A stretch of DNA of 64,000 nt, taken from Epiperipatus broadwayi (Eukaryota; Onychophora; Udeonychophora; Euonychophora; Peripatidae). Positions 48,551 through 61,599 of this stretch are shown one piece after another. The stretch is from the NCBI GenBank assembly GCA_028023455.1, contig JAQFVV010013359.1:80574-144573 (forward strand), in the 5' to 3' direction. The notes beneath the pieces were generated by a model. That model ran no database searches and was not told where the DNA came from. It was given only the letters and a program-made list of their open reading frames with translations. The translations under genes were made by a program, and so were the position numbers. The number at the start of each line of letters is the position of its first letter. Position 1 is the stretch's first letter.

Positions 48551-48829
48551 TCTCGAGTAAGTATTTCTAATGCATGCCTGGAGGGATTTATACCTTTGCA
48601 ATGCAAGAGTCTAAAGTAAGATTTAAGAGTAGCAGTGGACATATATTTATTTAATTAAAATATTTATTTTATGACTAAGGGCAAACATTTATTTGTGAGT
48701 GAATTATGAAGATAATGCAGAGGCAGAGTGATATATAGAATATTAAAACTAAGTAAAGGAACACGTGGTACGCTTTAGAAAGGCGATATAGAATGGCAGT
48801 ATATTGAAACTGCAATGCCGTGAATGAGT

Positions 48830-49060
48830 TTATAAGGATGTCGGGCTGGTCTCTGCCATCGGCCCGACGAAGTAAGGTGTCACATAAGCATAACCAGGGA
48901 CAAGTGGTCTGTGTCGCAGTTTGCTGGCTGGCTGCATGATGTTGTCAAGTCCTACGGGAGCATGCATTATGCCCACTTGTGTAGGACGACTGGGGTTAAT
49001 TTCAACCCTGAAGAATCCGAAAATTTCATGGCGGAATGGGTCATCGCATCTCTAAAATGC
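48830..49060. other. G+C-richer stretch with a strong hairpin
   Basis: Base composition changes abruptly here. GTCGGGC (48840-48846) pairs perfectly with GCCCGAC (48862-48868). A smaller GGGTT/AACCC stem lies near 48993-49010. All frames are interrupted. It may be a structured RNA, part of a retroelement's untranslated region, or an old exon; I cannot choose. Confidence 0.35.
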
Positions 49061-49730
49061 AACACATGTATAATGTATAAATGATTATGATGAGATTTAA
49101 ACAGATTTCTAACTCGGCCCTACATTATCAACATTTACTAAAGAATGTTGGCGACTCTCAAAGAAATGTAATTTTCTAGAATTATTCATTAAGATTTAAT
49201 AAATACAAAACCTATATAAACTGGGAGTTATTATAACTAATATGCCAGCCATTTGCGAAGTAGTAGACCCTGCATTACAATAAATGATGCACTGAATGTG
49301 TGTCGATTTATATGAAAGTTAAGTTATTTAGGAAAGTAAATATTAATGAAAATTTGACACGCATTCACTGTTTTAAGTGATCATAGATTTAAACTTTGAA
49401 AATTGAGACAATTATGAGCATGCAATAATTAAATAATAACTATAGATAAAAATGTACATTATAGAAATATGCACCCAAGAAAGATAGAGTTAGGTAAGCT
49501 AGATTATTAGAGACATTTACACATTACATTAATTATTCAATTTAGTTATACAAATGATAGTTTTTACATTTTATAATTTAGATAAGTAATATGAAGAAGA
49601 TCTAAAGCATGTTATTAGAGTACTCTAGAGTTTGAAGACAGACAGGTACCTGTTTTATAAGAAGTTTTCTGATTCCATTAGTTTAGCAGCAAAAAGTTCA
49701 CGAGTGGCAATTCTTTCTTGTATTTAGATA

Positions 49731-49925
49731 TTTCATTTACTTTCACAGCAGCAGCAGCTTTCTCATTTATTTCAGGCAGCAGATCTTCATGGAGAATTTA
49801 TGATCGGGCAATGTAAAGTTTGGCATCCGATAGGCCATCTCCCGATGGAGAATAATCTAGGTGATTTTACTCGGTCATACCTTGGCAGGAACAATTTATT
49901 TTTATATTTTGGAGACTCTCAGTGA
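49731..49925 (+). CDS. exon-like open frame ending at 49925
   Basis: Open in one frame from just after a TAG near 49730 to TGA at 49923-49925, about 64 codons. It has an acceptor-like TTTATTTCAG just before 49776. After that point the reading is AADLHGEFMIGQ, CKVWHPIGHLPMENN, then GDFTRSYLGRNN, a balanced composition unlike translated AT-rich noise. The first ATG is at 49800. No domain is recognised. It could be a terminal exon or a degraded retroelement frame. Confidence 0.3.
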   Translation, partial: FHLLSQQQQLSHLFQAADLHGEFMIGQCKVWHPIGHLPMENNLGDFTRSYLGRNNLFLYFGDSQ

Positions 49926-51531
49926 TTGATAGCAAAGCTAAAGTTGAAGTGAATGTCTCCAGAAAGTCTAAGATGGCCTCTTTTCTTATCTTGATCTTTC
50001 ACATTTTTGTTAAGGTATTTTTGGTTCTACTTAATCTGCCATTCTATTGTTTACATTTTACATTTACTAATTACATTTTGGGGAATTTTTCTTTAATTAA
50101 TCTATTATCTATCACTGACCGATGCTTTTAAATTTCAAAGACAAAAAGGGAACATAAGATTATTTTAACTTTTAATTAAATATTACATCAGATTCTTTTA
50201 GAATTATTATTAAACGAAATTTAAACAAAGCAATAAATACGAACTTTATAATCCAAAATAAATGATTAAAATTATACGAAATTATATAACTAAAAGAAAT
50301 CTAAATTATTATTTTATCCCTATTTATTGCCTTTAATTTGAGATCGAAATGTGTGCATGTTTATGCTGAATTCTAAATATATTTATACATTTTTAATATT
50401 GCTACACACACAATTCGATACCAAAAAGTTTAAATTTGGGTGGGATAGACCGGTCAATGAGAGACGCCAAAAAAAGGTGAAACTTAAGATTCGAATATGA
50501 ATCTTACTGTTTCAATATTTTAAGTTTCTCATGTGTGTGTGAGTGCATATGTGGGATATACTTGATTAAACATAAAAATTTGAAAAGAAATTTGATTATA
50601 TTTGAAGGTCTTTATTTAAAAGACTTAAAATATAGTATACAGTTTAAAAAAAATATTATTTTTCAAAAGCATTGTTTTAATTTTTGAAAATCTTTTAAAA
50701 AGATTAAATAAATGTAATATTTTATTTCTAAATAATAATTATTTGTAAATGTATGATGTAATTTCAGTTTGTTGCATCTTAAATACTAATTTAATAAATT
50801 ATTTTTAGAATATCCAATTTGACAAATGAATTAAGTTGCATAAATTAATTAGTTAATTAACTCTAATTAACCATCATTAATTAGTCATCTATCACTTGTT
50901 TTATCATATTTAAGCTCTTATCACGAGTATCGTTATTCCCTTCATCATTTTTCTCAACATCTTATTATATGTTAAATTTATTCATTGTTTATTATTTTGC
51001 CAATATAAGGCATGAACAACTAAGTCAATATCTACTTGGGTTCCTGCTTTCAGCCCAATCATCACACTGCAATCTCTATAATATCTTTTAAAGTATGAAC
51101 CACAGAAAATTCTTAAACAACTTATTGTTAATGGAAATGATAAGCTGTCCCATAACTTTATTACAACAGGAACTCTCACAGAGACATATAAAATTATGTT
51201 GCTAAGAACTATTAATTAACTTTTAATCCTTTACTTGTTTATGCTGAAAGTTTAATTGAAAGTAAAATTGTTAATATTCTGAATACCAGAAATGTGCTTA
51301 TTTATTAAATAATTTACGAAGTTGTTTTCTATAGTTGACTATTATGATTTATGAATATTTTTCTTAAGCTTAATTTTGTTTGATAACAAAATTAAAATTT
51401 TAGCTGAGCTTGAAAGATATTGTAAAGAAATGAAAGCTATGAAAATGTAAAATTTACTTAATTACGGAAATATTAATACTTGTTAAGCGCAATGTCAGTA
51501 CGTAATATTTATATAAGGCTATAACCTTAGT

Positions 51532-51690
51532 ACATGCATCTTGTGTGCTTAATTTTATTAGAAGTGCCTATATAATTAAAAAAATAAGTTGAATATAAGA
51601 ATAGCCACTCGTACCTTTATAAAATCGAATCTTGCATTAAGATTTGTAGAGGACTCTTTTGTAATAAAATTAAGCACACAAGGCACATGT
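51532..51690. repeat. 29-bp inverted repeat at the Q/W boundary
   Basis: The arms at 51532-51560 and 51662-51690 match at 26 of 29 positions as reverse complements (CTTGTGTGCTTAATTTTATTA and its complement are perfect), separated by 101 bp. The right arm spans the point where homology with the middle copy begins (51668). It may be the terminal repeat of a small MITE-like element, or a hairpin that promoted the rearrangement. Confidence 0.7.
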
Positions 51691-52006
51691 CCAAAGAATG
51701 TAGCTTTAAATAAATATTTATTTTGGAAATAAATTGTGTTTTTTATAATGTTGTCATAACTTAAAATATGACACTCATGATTAAGTATTGTGCTAATTTT
51801 AAAAGATAAACAAAATGTTTATTTTAACTTCTAAAATTATAAAATGGAAATATTTTGCGTTTCTAGAGTTGTTTATCAATGGAATATGTTACTAAAGTAT
51901 TGACTTTTATTTGTGTTTTTATCATTAGATAAAAACCTATGCTTTGAAATATATACCTATTAATGGATAAATTGACTTATGGAATGCTGTTTCACTATTC
52001 CAATAA

Positions 52007-52023
52007 TAGATCACTAAATTTCT
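52007..52023. repeat. LINE target-site duplication, left
   Basis: TAGATCACTAAATTTCT. The matching copy is at 54912-54928 with one substitution (A/G). The empty site in the middle copy has the G form once. Confidence 0.85.
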
Positions 52024-52234
52024 CTTTCAATATGATTTTATTTGACCTATAAGTGATTACAAAAAAGAAAACAAAAACAAAAAGATAACAAGAATTAACT
52101 CAGTGATGTTACAGGGTGATATATTCAGAGAAGAGTCTGTGTATGCAAGGTGAATATTATTCATCTAGTCTGTTTTGGAAAGTTATGGTTGGAGGGTTTT
52201 ATTAAATCATAATAGTTATTTTCATATAAATTAT

Positions 52235-53044
52235 TTAGGGGTTTGTTGGAGAGGTGCTGTTTAGGCCAGTTGTGAACTCCCAGGTTGATAAGGCCAGGTA
52301 TGGATCAGCTTCTCTCTTGTCTGTTTCTTGGATATTTTTAATTATGTTGAGGAAGCAGTTATTGAGTTCATCAAGTGGTAATTTTTGAAAAATCACCTTG
52401 CATCTGGTCAACCAGATGGCAACGTTTATGTAAGTGGCAAGCCTGATTTCAGCAAAAATGCCTCTATTTAAAACCCCTTGAAGAGATGTTAAGTCTGGAC
52501 CATTATTATCAATGTGTTTCTGGAAGTTTTGTCTTAGTCCTTGCCAGACTGGACAAAGGCGAAGGATGTGGTCCATGTCTTCAGAGCTGGAAAGACAGAG
52601 ACAACATATGAGATCTATGCGGAAGCCTCTTCTATTAAGAAATATAGCGGTGGAGAGGCTACCAAGGTTAATTTTGAGAAGGAAGTCTGGGTGTTTAGGT
52701 GCTAGTTTTAATCTATGGGCTAGTTTTCACAGTTTGTTTATGTAGATGGGGAGGTAAGTGTATGCCTTTTGGGTATATGAGTTGGATAGGTTGAAGGCTT
52801 CCCAATAAGTTATTTTTGTATTGAACATGGTCGCAGAAGGTACTATGTGCGCAAAAATGTATGAGATCTGTGTTCGAAGCCAGATGGGAGTGAACCTCAG
52901 AGAGGGCGGTCTATCAGTGGGAAGAACTTCTTCTTTGGAAAGTGGACATTGGAAGGTCCTGCAATCAGAGTAAAGTTTATGGATTAAATTGTAAGTTCTC
53001 TGTATTGCAAATACTTTTATTGAATGCAGTCCCAGTCCATTCAT
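52235..53044 (-). pseudogene. LINE C-terminal region with Cys/His motif
   Basis: In the same frame as the end of the RT, two open pieces are separated by a stop near 52726. The second contains CLCLSSSEDMDHILRLCP (about 52610-52550), a C-x-C..H..C pattern typical of the zf-RVT region at the C-terminus of many LINE polyproteins. The frame ends at 52235 with a Ser/Thr/Pro tail. Confidence 0.7.
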
Positions 53045-53278
53045 GTCTCTTGGCTTTTGAAGAGTGCGCAGACTGATAAATGATCTGCGCCCACCTCTAC
53101 AGAGTCGCAGACAGTGGGATTCTACTTTTTTAATGAAAGCTTCTGTTGGTTTAAAACCCGCAAGATAATATATGATCTTGGGAAGTATGAGAGAGTTTAA
53201 GAGTGAAACCTTCCCAAATGTGGTTATGTATATTCTTGAAAGGCATGTTATGGTGATGTCTATTTTATTTAGTAATCT

Positions 53279-54269
53279 TCATTGTATTTCCATCCTCATT
53301 GCTGTAGGGGATAGTGACATACTGAATCCCAAGAAAGGCTGAGGCATAGCTTGTAATGAACCTGTTATCCTGTTAGCTGTCTTGATATTCCAAATTGCTG
53401 ATTTGCTCCTGATAACTGTATGCCCATGCATGTGAGCATAGTGCTGTAATAGGCTTTCAAGAATGTTTATTTCTTCATGTGATTTAAGAAACACCACCAC
53501 ATCACCCATGTAGATGTGGGAGATGTTTTCGTTAAGAAGAGGGATGGAGATCCCAGGGAGTGCATCCTCAATGCTCAAAAGCAAGGGATTTATATAGATC
53601 AAGAGGAGAGCACTTAATGGTGAGCCCTGGGGAATGAAGATGCAGGGTTTGAACCCAGGGGCAATTCTCCCATTTAGAGAAAAAAATCTCTCGATTTGCT
53701 AGGAGATTCTCTATGATCTGAATGTATGCCAGAAGAACCTGAAGGCCCTCTAATTCACCAAGTAGTACATCTATTCGGACAGAGTCAAAAGCCCTGGCGA
53801 AGTCTAGTTGGACTGCAACTGGCCGGGATTGTTTTGTTCTACAGATATGATCGATGAGGAGTCGAAATCGGCTGATAGCATCACCGGTCAATTAACCCCT
53901 CTTAGCATATTGATGCCTGGAAAGCTTTTATATGATTTTCTGTTGAATTTTATCTTTTATAATGCTTTTGATAATTTTGATTAGGAGAAGAACCATGGAT
54001 ATTGGTCTAATGTTATTTAAGTCTACAGGTAGATCTTTCTTTCTTATGAAAGGGACCACTGATATAGGATAGATCCCTGGAAGATGTAGGCTATCGGTGG
54101 CTAAGAGATCAATGATTCCCCTTGTTACAAGTATGGTAAATTTTTCCAAGTGTATCAGAAGAAATCTAGGAATTTCATGCATGCCGGGATGGGTGTGTTC
54201 AGGCAGGCTTTTAATTTTGGAGATAATATCAGCTTCAGTAATGCTGAAAGTGTTATTTGAATCTTTCAC
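53279..54269 (-). pseudogene. LINE reverse transcriptase, broken
   Basis: Three frame pieces carry ordered RT blocks. NNIRPIS is at the end of the fingers region (near 54030). QLDFARAFDSV is block A with its catalytic Asp near 53804. HIYMGDVVVFL is block C near 53512. Block C should read YxDD; here the first Asp is replaced by Gly, which would abolish polymerisation. There are stops near 53925 and 53895, a frameshift near 53600, and a stop at 53278. The element is dead at this locus. Confidence 0.88.
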
Positions 54270-54518
54270 AAATTTGTGTCATCTGGTAACAGATCCTATG
54301 GGCTGTAGTTTGGTGGAATAATAATCCCTAATTATACTGATGCCAGAGTAAGTGATACCATCAAGGCACAAAGAGGAAGGTGTGTTATTTCTTTTTCCTG
54401 ACCCCAGGTCCTATCTGATATAGCCTGGAGTCCAGAAATCTTGTTGTTCCAGATAATTGGGTGCTCGCTTAATACGAATATATTCCACAAGTCATTCTGG
54501 TTTGTTTATATGTATGTT

Positions 54519-54893
54519 TTAGGTTAAGATTTCTGGGATGTAGTGTTCTGTAACTTGGATGCTTTTCAGCTCAGATGTAATCCGATCAAGTTCTGAGAGT
54601 AATCGTAATGGCCCTTTCTGGTATCTATTGTATTGGTTAATAAACTTTTGTATTGTGGTTATAAATGTATTCCATCCTTGTAATGCTGATAGATTCCATA
54701 TCTTCTGTTCTTGAAAGGTGATGTATATGTCTGAGATTAATTGGGGGGGCACATTGTGCCTGTTGAGTAATCTCATCGTCCGGGGGAGGTTGGTTGATGT
54801 ATAAAGGTGTGGTTGCAATTTGATGATAGCTTGAACAGCGAGATGATCTGAAAAGGCTATAGGCCAGAGCTGCATATCTATGAATGAGTTCAT
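54519..54893 (-). pseudogene. LINE endonuclease C-terminus and linker
   Basis: The frame begins at the truncation point. Residues 15-20 are SDHLAV (near 54851), the SDH signature that ends apurinic/apyrimidinic-type endonuclease domains of LINEs and carries the catalytic Asp-His pair. About 100 residues of linker follow with no recognised motif. The upstream catalytic residues are missing because of 5' truncation, so the domain cannot be active. Confidence 0.75.
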
Positions 54894-54911
54894 TTCAGGA
54901 GAGTAGAATAT

Positions 54912-54928
54912 TAGATCGCTAAATTTCT
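54912..54928. repeat. LINE target-site duplication, right
   Basis: TAGATCGCTAAATTTCT, the partner of 52007-52023 on the truncated 5' side of the element. Confidence 0.85.
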
Positions 54929-55336
54929 TTAATTGAAAATAATGGTAAATAGCCGATATATTTTAGAAAATTATATTTATTAATTTCAAATAATTTGCTT
55001 ATGTTATTCTTCAGAGAATATAGTAAAATAATCATTCTTTTACTTCAAAAAAGATACATATGCCTCAATAGTGTAAATTTGTCCCATCTTAAATTATGAA
55101 AGGAAAAAATTTAAAAACAATTTTTTTCAACTCAAATATGCCTCCTTATAAACTTGTTACTTAGGCAAATGAATTTTGATTTTAAAAATAATGACAATTA
55201 CTTTGTTATGAGTAATAAACTATTTGCTTTATTAGAGATATGATCAGAATTATTAGCATCATGGATTAAAGATCTATAAATGTATAGATCAATTTTATAT
55301 TTCAAATTAAAGAAATAATGAACTCTAATCTTTTGG

Positions 55337-55979
55337 AATAAACTGAGAGAGTGCAAACCTCTCAAGCATTTGGCCAATCAGATCGCAATACTGGGAGAGA
55401 GAATTTAATAAGAAAAGAGTGGATTCCACTGTTTTCTTTACTTGTCTGTCTATATATCCAAGCCAGTCCAAAGTACTTAGATCTGCCAGCGTGAATCTTA
55501 AATATCTTCACACTCAACTCACTGAGTTCTAATTATAAACATACAGCGTGAAATCTTTCGATTTACTATGCAGTAGTTTTTAGATGTTATAACTTGCAGC
55601 AATATATGTAAATAATATTTTATTTTCTACAAATGCAGACGGTATTGAAATAAACTGAGAGAGTGCAAACCTCTCAAGCATTTGGCCAATCAGATCACAA
55701 TACTGGGAGAGAGAATTTAATAAGAAAAGAGTGGATTCCACTCTTTTCTTTACTTGTCTGTCTATATATCCAAGCCAGTCCAAAGTACTTAGATCTGCCA
55801 GCGTGAATCTTAAATATCTTCACACTCAACTCACCGAGTTCTAATTATAAACATACAGCATGAAATCTTTCGATTTACTACGCAGTAGTATTTAGATGTT
55901 ATAACTTGCAGCAATATATGTAAATAATATTTTATTTTCTACAAATGTAGACGGTATTGAAATAAACTGATAGAGTGCA
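55337..55979. repeat. 312-bp tandem duplication, right copy
   Basis: AATAAACTGA starts at 55337, 55649 and 55961, with the same period and extent as 8234-8876. The palindrome hairpin of the second unit is present near 55722-55750. Confidence 0.9.
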
Positions 55980-56426
55980 AAATCTGTACAAATGAATTAA
56001 ATCACTGCATGGAAAAAACAATAATAAAAGTATGAATCTGTATCCAGTGATTAAGGAATTGCATTAAGAATTATCAATGCTAAATATTTAAATAACATTC
56101 AAAGGATAATGGATTATGAAGCTAAATATTTAAATGCTATTTCTGAATTGTGAATTCTCAAAGCAAATATGAAATATAATAAATGACCAAGGTGTAAGCA
56201 ATCTTAAAAATGGATTGTGTTAAATATAGATTATCTTGGATTAACAAGTACACCAAGTGAAATTTACTAATCTGTATGAGCTTTGAGAGAAGATGATATT
56301 ACAAAAATAAAATTAATTGTGCAATAAACCAGATAGATATTTAATACACTTTCTCATAATCGCTTCTTTCTCATTTAGTTTCAACCTCAATGCTAACTGG
56401 AGTTAGTCATTCTTATGTAGCTGAGT

Positions 56427-57875
56427 AAATCTAAAAGATTAGGCAGAATTGGTGTTAAACCACCAAACATCACATGATCACCATCTCTTATACTAGCACA
56501 TAATTGTTGTAAACAAAGGCAAAACTCTCCATACAGTAGTGCCACCCTGTGCTAACCAGAGTAATCAATGGATGCCAGAAGGTTTGTGCCTAAAATCCCT
56601 ATCTAGTGCCTACTCATCCAATATCCCCAGACTAGTTTCTGGCTTGTGGCCATCATCAGTAAAGAGCCTTGGATCTGAGAGCACTGCACCTAGATCTTAG
56701 AATCTAATGCAACCCTCCAGCAGCCACCTTTACCTCTACTTTACTACAAAACTATGAGAATAAAATTGAAAACACAATATTTTCAATCTAAGCTCAATAG
56801 CTTATATAGTCATATGGGTCTGAACTCAATTCAGCACCAATATATATTTTGGTGCCTTTGGCTTTTAAACAACCATAGCCACCACAATCCTTTTCAGCAG
56901 GATTGGTATTAAACCACCAAACATCACATGATCACCATCTCTTATACTAGCACATAACTGGATCTTAAACAACCATAGCCACCACTATCCTATTAGACAG
57001 GATTGGTGTTAAACCACCAACCATCACATGACCCCCATCTCTTATACTATGGTTGTTTAAGAGCTAAAGACACCAAAATGTATGTATGGGTGCTGAATTG
57101 AGTTCAGACCCATATGACTATATAAGCTATTGAGCTTAGATTGAAAATATTGTGTTTTCAATTTTATTCTCATAGTTTTGTAGTAAAGTAGAGGTAAAGG
57201 TGGCTGCTGGAGGGTTGCATTAGATTCTAAGATCTAGGTGCAGTGCTCTCAGATCCAAGGCTCCTTACTGATGATGGCCACAAGCCAGAAACTAGTCTGG
57301 GGATATTGGATGAGTAGGCACTAGATAAGGATTTTAGGCACAAACCTTCTGGCATCCATTGATTATTCTGGTTGGCACAGGGTGGCACTACTGTATGGAG
57401 AGTTTTGCCTTTGTTTACAACAATTATGTGCTAGTATAAGAGATGGTGATCATGTGATGTTTGGTGGTTTAACACCAATCCTGCCTAATAGGATAGTGGT
57501 GGCTATGGTTGTTTAAGAGCCAAAGAGACCAAAATGTATGGGTGCTGAATTGAGTTCAGACCCATATGACTATATATGCTATTGAGCTTAGATTGAAAAT
57601 ATTATTGAGTTTTCAATTTTATTGTCATAGTTTTGTAGTAAAGTAGAGATAAAAGGAGGCTGCTAGAGGGTTGCATTGATCTAGATGCAGTGATCTCAGA
57701 TCCAAGGCTCATCACTGATGATGGTCATAAGCCAGAAACTAGTCTGGGGATATTAGATGAGTAGGCACTAGATAGGGATTTTATGCACATGCCTTCTGGA
57801 ATCCATTGATTACTCTGGTTGGCACAGGGTGGCACTACTATATGGAGAGTTTTGCCTTTGTTTAAATCTAAAAGA
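56427..57875. mobile_element. foldback composite element, right copy
   Basis: Counterpart of 9317-10765 with the same internal unit order and identical 12-bp flanking direct repeats AAATCTAAAAGA at 56427-56438 and 57864-57875. Confidence 0.7.
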
Positions 57876-60800
57876 AATATTTTATGCATCACTCTTACAT
57901 GTTAGTATTAATTTTTCATTGTTATGTATTATTTAACAAGGCAGCCTAATGATCTAGTTATATTTGTTAGCAGAATAGCACCTGGAACTGAATCCAGTAA
58001 AAGAGTTTGAGGCAAAATTAAAAAATCTAATGTGGCAAAAATCATCTAGGTCTATTAAGCAATGATTTGTATTTGCTTCTCTTAAGAATGAAAACTTTAA
58101 TATTATTAAGTAAGGTTGATTAATAGTTGATTAATTATTAAAACAAACTAATTAAAAATGACTATATAACATTTATCTTTTATAATGATGATAATTATTA
58201 TCCTCCAGTATTTAAATTGAGGATTATTTTGAAATAGTAAACAATCTATTCCTATTTAATGTTAATATCTTCTCAATACCATCTGATAACACACTTTACC
58301 TATCCCAAGTTCAAATTAGATTTAGGAAACAAACAGATATCTTATATAATTTTTTTATTGTTATTATTCATTTTTATCATTTATTTTATATTGGGTAACA
58401 AAGTAATTGCTATTTTTTTAATATTTCTCTTTTGTCATTAAAGAAACATCACCACTGCATATTTACAATATAAAGGTCATATTTAATATATTAGCTTATA
58501 AATAAAATCTATCTGGATTAAATCATCATTATTGTATTAAAGCTATCTGAAATGTAGAAGTATTGGATAGAATAGTGTACATAAAACCCCTTTTATATTG
58601 TTATATCCTAGAATGCATAAACACATTTAATATCCATGCATTTATTTTGTTATTTTATCTAACACTGAGATAAATCATTGATCAACTTTATATTAGTGCT
58701 TATAGTAAGAAACCATATATTTGCCAAAAATTTTATTATTAAAATAGAATAATACTAGAAGTATATATATTATTGAATAACCCTGAGAAATTTAATTATT
58801 ACTTTATTTTTAAACATATAAATGTTCAGATATTTATAATAAAAAAAAGGTAGACATGTTATTTTAAAAATTGATTTTATTCATGCTGAGCATGCTTAGA
58901 GTACAATGTGGACCATAATTATAGCTATACTTCATTACTATTACTGATGGTATTTAAGTATACTTGTTTATATTCAAATTCATTTTAATTTGCTGTAGTT
59001 AGGAAAATTTTATTTGAAATCTTAGAGAGCCCATATCTTCAAGATAGGGGTACTGGTATCTTTTTTATTTATTGCAAATTGATCTTTGGCTATGGTCCAA
59101 GTCTCTAATTTTTCTCTTTTCATCCTCTCTCTCAGTACAAACAATTTTTGCTTTAGATAAATCTAATTCTTGGCTAGGATACTGTTTGTGTTTTATGAAA
59201 TGGAGTATTCAGTATTTCTTTTAGCTCTATTGTAGAGATAGTTATGCTGGGCCAAATAAGTAGATTGGATTTTGATTTACCATAATAGGCATATCAAAAA
59301 TTGACTTGATTGCAAGAGATTTTAAAACTATTTGATGAGCCAATTCAGTGGACAATTTGTCTTTCAAATTTGTTCAATAAGTTATTTAAAGCTGGAAAAG
59401 AATAAAAGCTTATATTAAATGTTGTGAACAAATTCTTTTAAATTTGCTAGAAGTTTTTGGTATATATGATAAGCTTATCCATTTCTAAGTATCTTCAGGT
59501 TTAGACTGTAGGATTTTTTTTATTTTGTTGTAGAATCTATCAATGATACTATAAATTTTATTAAGATTGTATCCCATATTTTATAGATTTTTAATATAAG
59601 CATCTATAATAAATAAAATTAAAAGTGTGTGAAGCGCTTGAAAAAGAAGCTATAAAGAGTGCAAAAATATTAAAAGCTTAGTGCTTTTGAGGTGGGTTGC
59701 CTCGTATTCATAGCAATACTGAGCAGTGCAGAACTGAGAGATAATGGCAATATGCAAAATTCATGCAAATTATTTACATAGCCCAGTGTTTGGAGATTGT
59801 TTTTTCGATCAATTTTGAATTCACATAATTTTGCATTGCTATGTAGGAAGCCTTTAAGCCCAACAAACTTGTGGGCCATGGGTGTTTTGATTTGGTGTGG
59901 ATTGCATCTCTTAGATTTAATGGTTTTAATATCATTTTATAGTTTAGTGAATGTGACCATCTTTGAACATAAAGATCCAGGAATTTGATACTTTAGTTCT
60001 TAACTGAATGTGAATCTATTATCAAAGTATAGAATAGTTTTAACTTTTGTGGAAATAGATAAATCTTGCATGCATAATAATTTCAAGTCAAGTGAGGGAT
60101 AGTAGACAGACTTCTTTTTCTGTCTCAACTGCATTTCCATATTATTGCCACCATTTCCAATGGTTTCAAATTTGGCACATCTCAACTGAGATCACATCTC
60201 GTTATTGGTTTCAATATACACCTGGGTCTCATTTTATGTGCATTATTTTAATGCAATTTTGAAGTTATGCGATTCATGTTTCTTCTTAATATCTTTCATA
60301 TTTCACTATATTTATTAGATATCAAGAAATTTAAACTTATTTTCACTTGAAATACTTTTTTTTTTCAAAAATATAATGTTATATTAGCAGCGAATGTGAA
60401 TATGGCCTGAAGCTGTATTTAGAAACTTAGCTTCTATGTAAATAATCTACTTATACTAATGAGTAAATAATAATAATAGATTTATACTTACATATAAAAA
60501 TATTGCAATAAATGTTCTAAAAATTTAAACTTTTAAACTGTATTTTGTTATATATAACAGAAATAAATAATCTTTTAGATTTTTAAAATAAAAAACCAAG
60601 ATTTTATAAACTGAAAATAATCTTTCTAATGATAATGTATAATCTTTTTGTTTTGATTGCGATGTCATTTTTTTAATATAAAAACAGAAAACCATTAACA
60701 CAGCACAAATCTAAAAGTGGCACTAGTTGTACATCACATCACGAATAAAAATACAGTGGCTAACAGGTTTCTCTGGACATAAATGCTGAGAGATTCTTGA

Positions 60801-61599
60801 CTTTGTTTAAGGAGAAGCCACAATACATCACATCACATTGAATCTGATTTCTTACCAGTTTACAAATGAACGCTAGTGGTAATGATTAAAATATGTATGA
60901 AAAATGTAAAATTAAATACTGTAGTAATAAAAAAAGTAAAAAAGTTTGTCTTGTATTAATTTTTTTCAAATATTTGAATGAGCAAATGTTTTGCCATTCT
61001 CAAGTAGGTTTTATTAATTAAGTATTTCACAAGTTAGTTTTATTTAATAATTTCATTCATAGAGAAGTAAATATTACCGTCTTAGTTTATTATGGGGAAT
61101 GTTTCACTCAGTTTCATTTTAAATCTACCAGAGAATTTTATCAGAGAATTTCCATTCATTTGTTTTATGAGTGTTATATTAATAATAAATATAAATATTT
61201 TTTATATGCATTGAGGATTAATATTCTCGCATTTAATTTGCAATCAAAAGTTCACTAGTTATTATATTTTAGTATTGAATATTTTATTATGTGTGCATTG
61301 TGCCTTGCCTAGAATTTTATATGCATTTAATTTTAAAGTATTTCATATAGTGGTCATTTGACACATAGTTTGCTTTGTTGGTTCGAACATTGAATATACA
61401 TTTTTGTACTTTAAACTTCTTAGAAATAAATTAATTCAGGTGAAGTATATATCTTGCTATTAGTTAGTATTTGTTAACCTCATAGAGTTAGGTTTAGTTA
61501 ATGATTTTGAGTATGTTTTATGGAGTAGACAACGTCCTTATTGTATTGTATTTCCATGATTTGATAGTGCTTGTCCCCAAAAGAGGGTTATTATATTGT

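Larger units (their letters stand above)
48078..51667. other. block Q, found only in the right copy
   Basis: About 3.6 kb absent from the left copy because of the microhomology deletion, and not attached to the middle copy. Its contents are the end of the 84-codon frame, a 79-bp triplicate (48311-48550), a G+C-richer hairpin-bearing stretch (48830-49060), an exon-like frame (49731-49925), and an inverted repeat at its right edge (51532-51690). The intervals 49070-49700 and 50140-51480 show only AT-rich sequence with no supported gene. Confidence 0.75.
52024..54911 (-). mobile_element. 5'-truncated APE-type LINE retrotransposon
   Basis: A 2888-base insert on the minus strand flanked by 17-bp target duplications and absent from the middle copy of W. 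It keeps the end of the endonuclease, the reverse transcriptase and a C-terminal Cys/His motif, then a roughly 200-base 3' untranslated region without an obvious poly(A) tail. The 5' end is cut inside the endonuclease, the usual result of incomplete target-primed reverse transcription. The coding frame is broken by one frameshift near 53600 and several stops. The clade is not determined. Confidence 0.92.
51668..55020. repeat. duplicated block W, right copy (interrupted by LINE)
   Basis: Right-copy counterpart of 26477-26923. The match covers 51668-52023 and 54929-55020; the 2.9 kb between is a LINE insertion. Apart from the LINE there is no gene. Confidence 0.88.
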
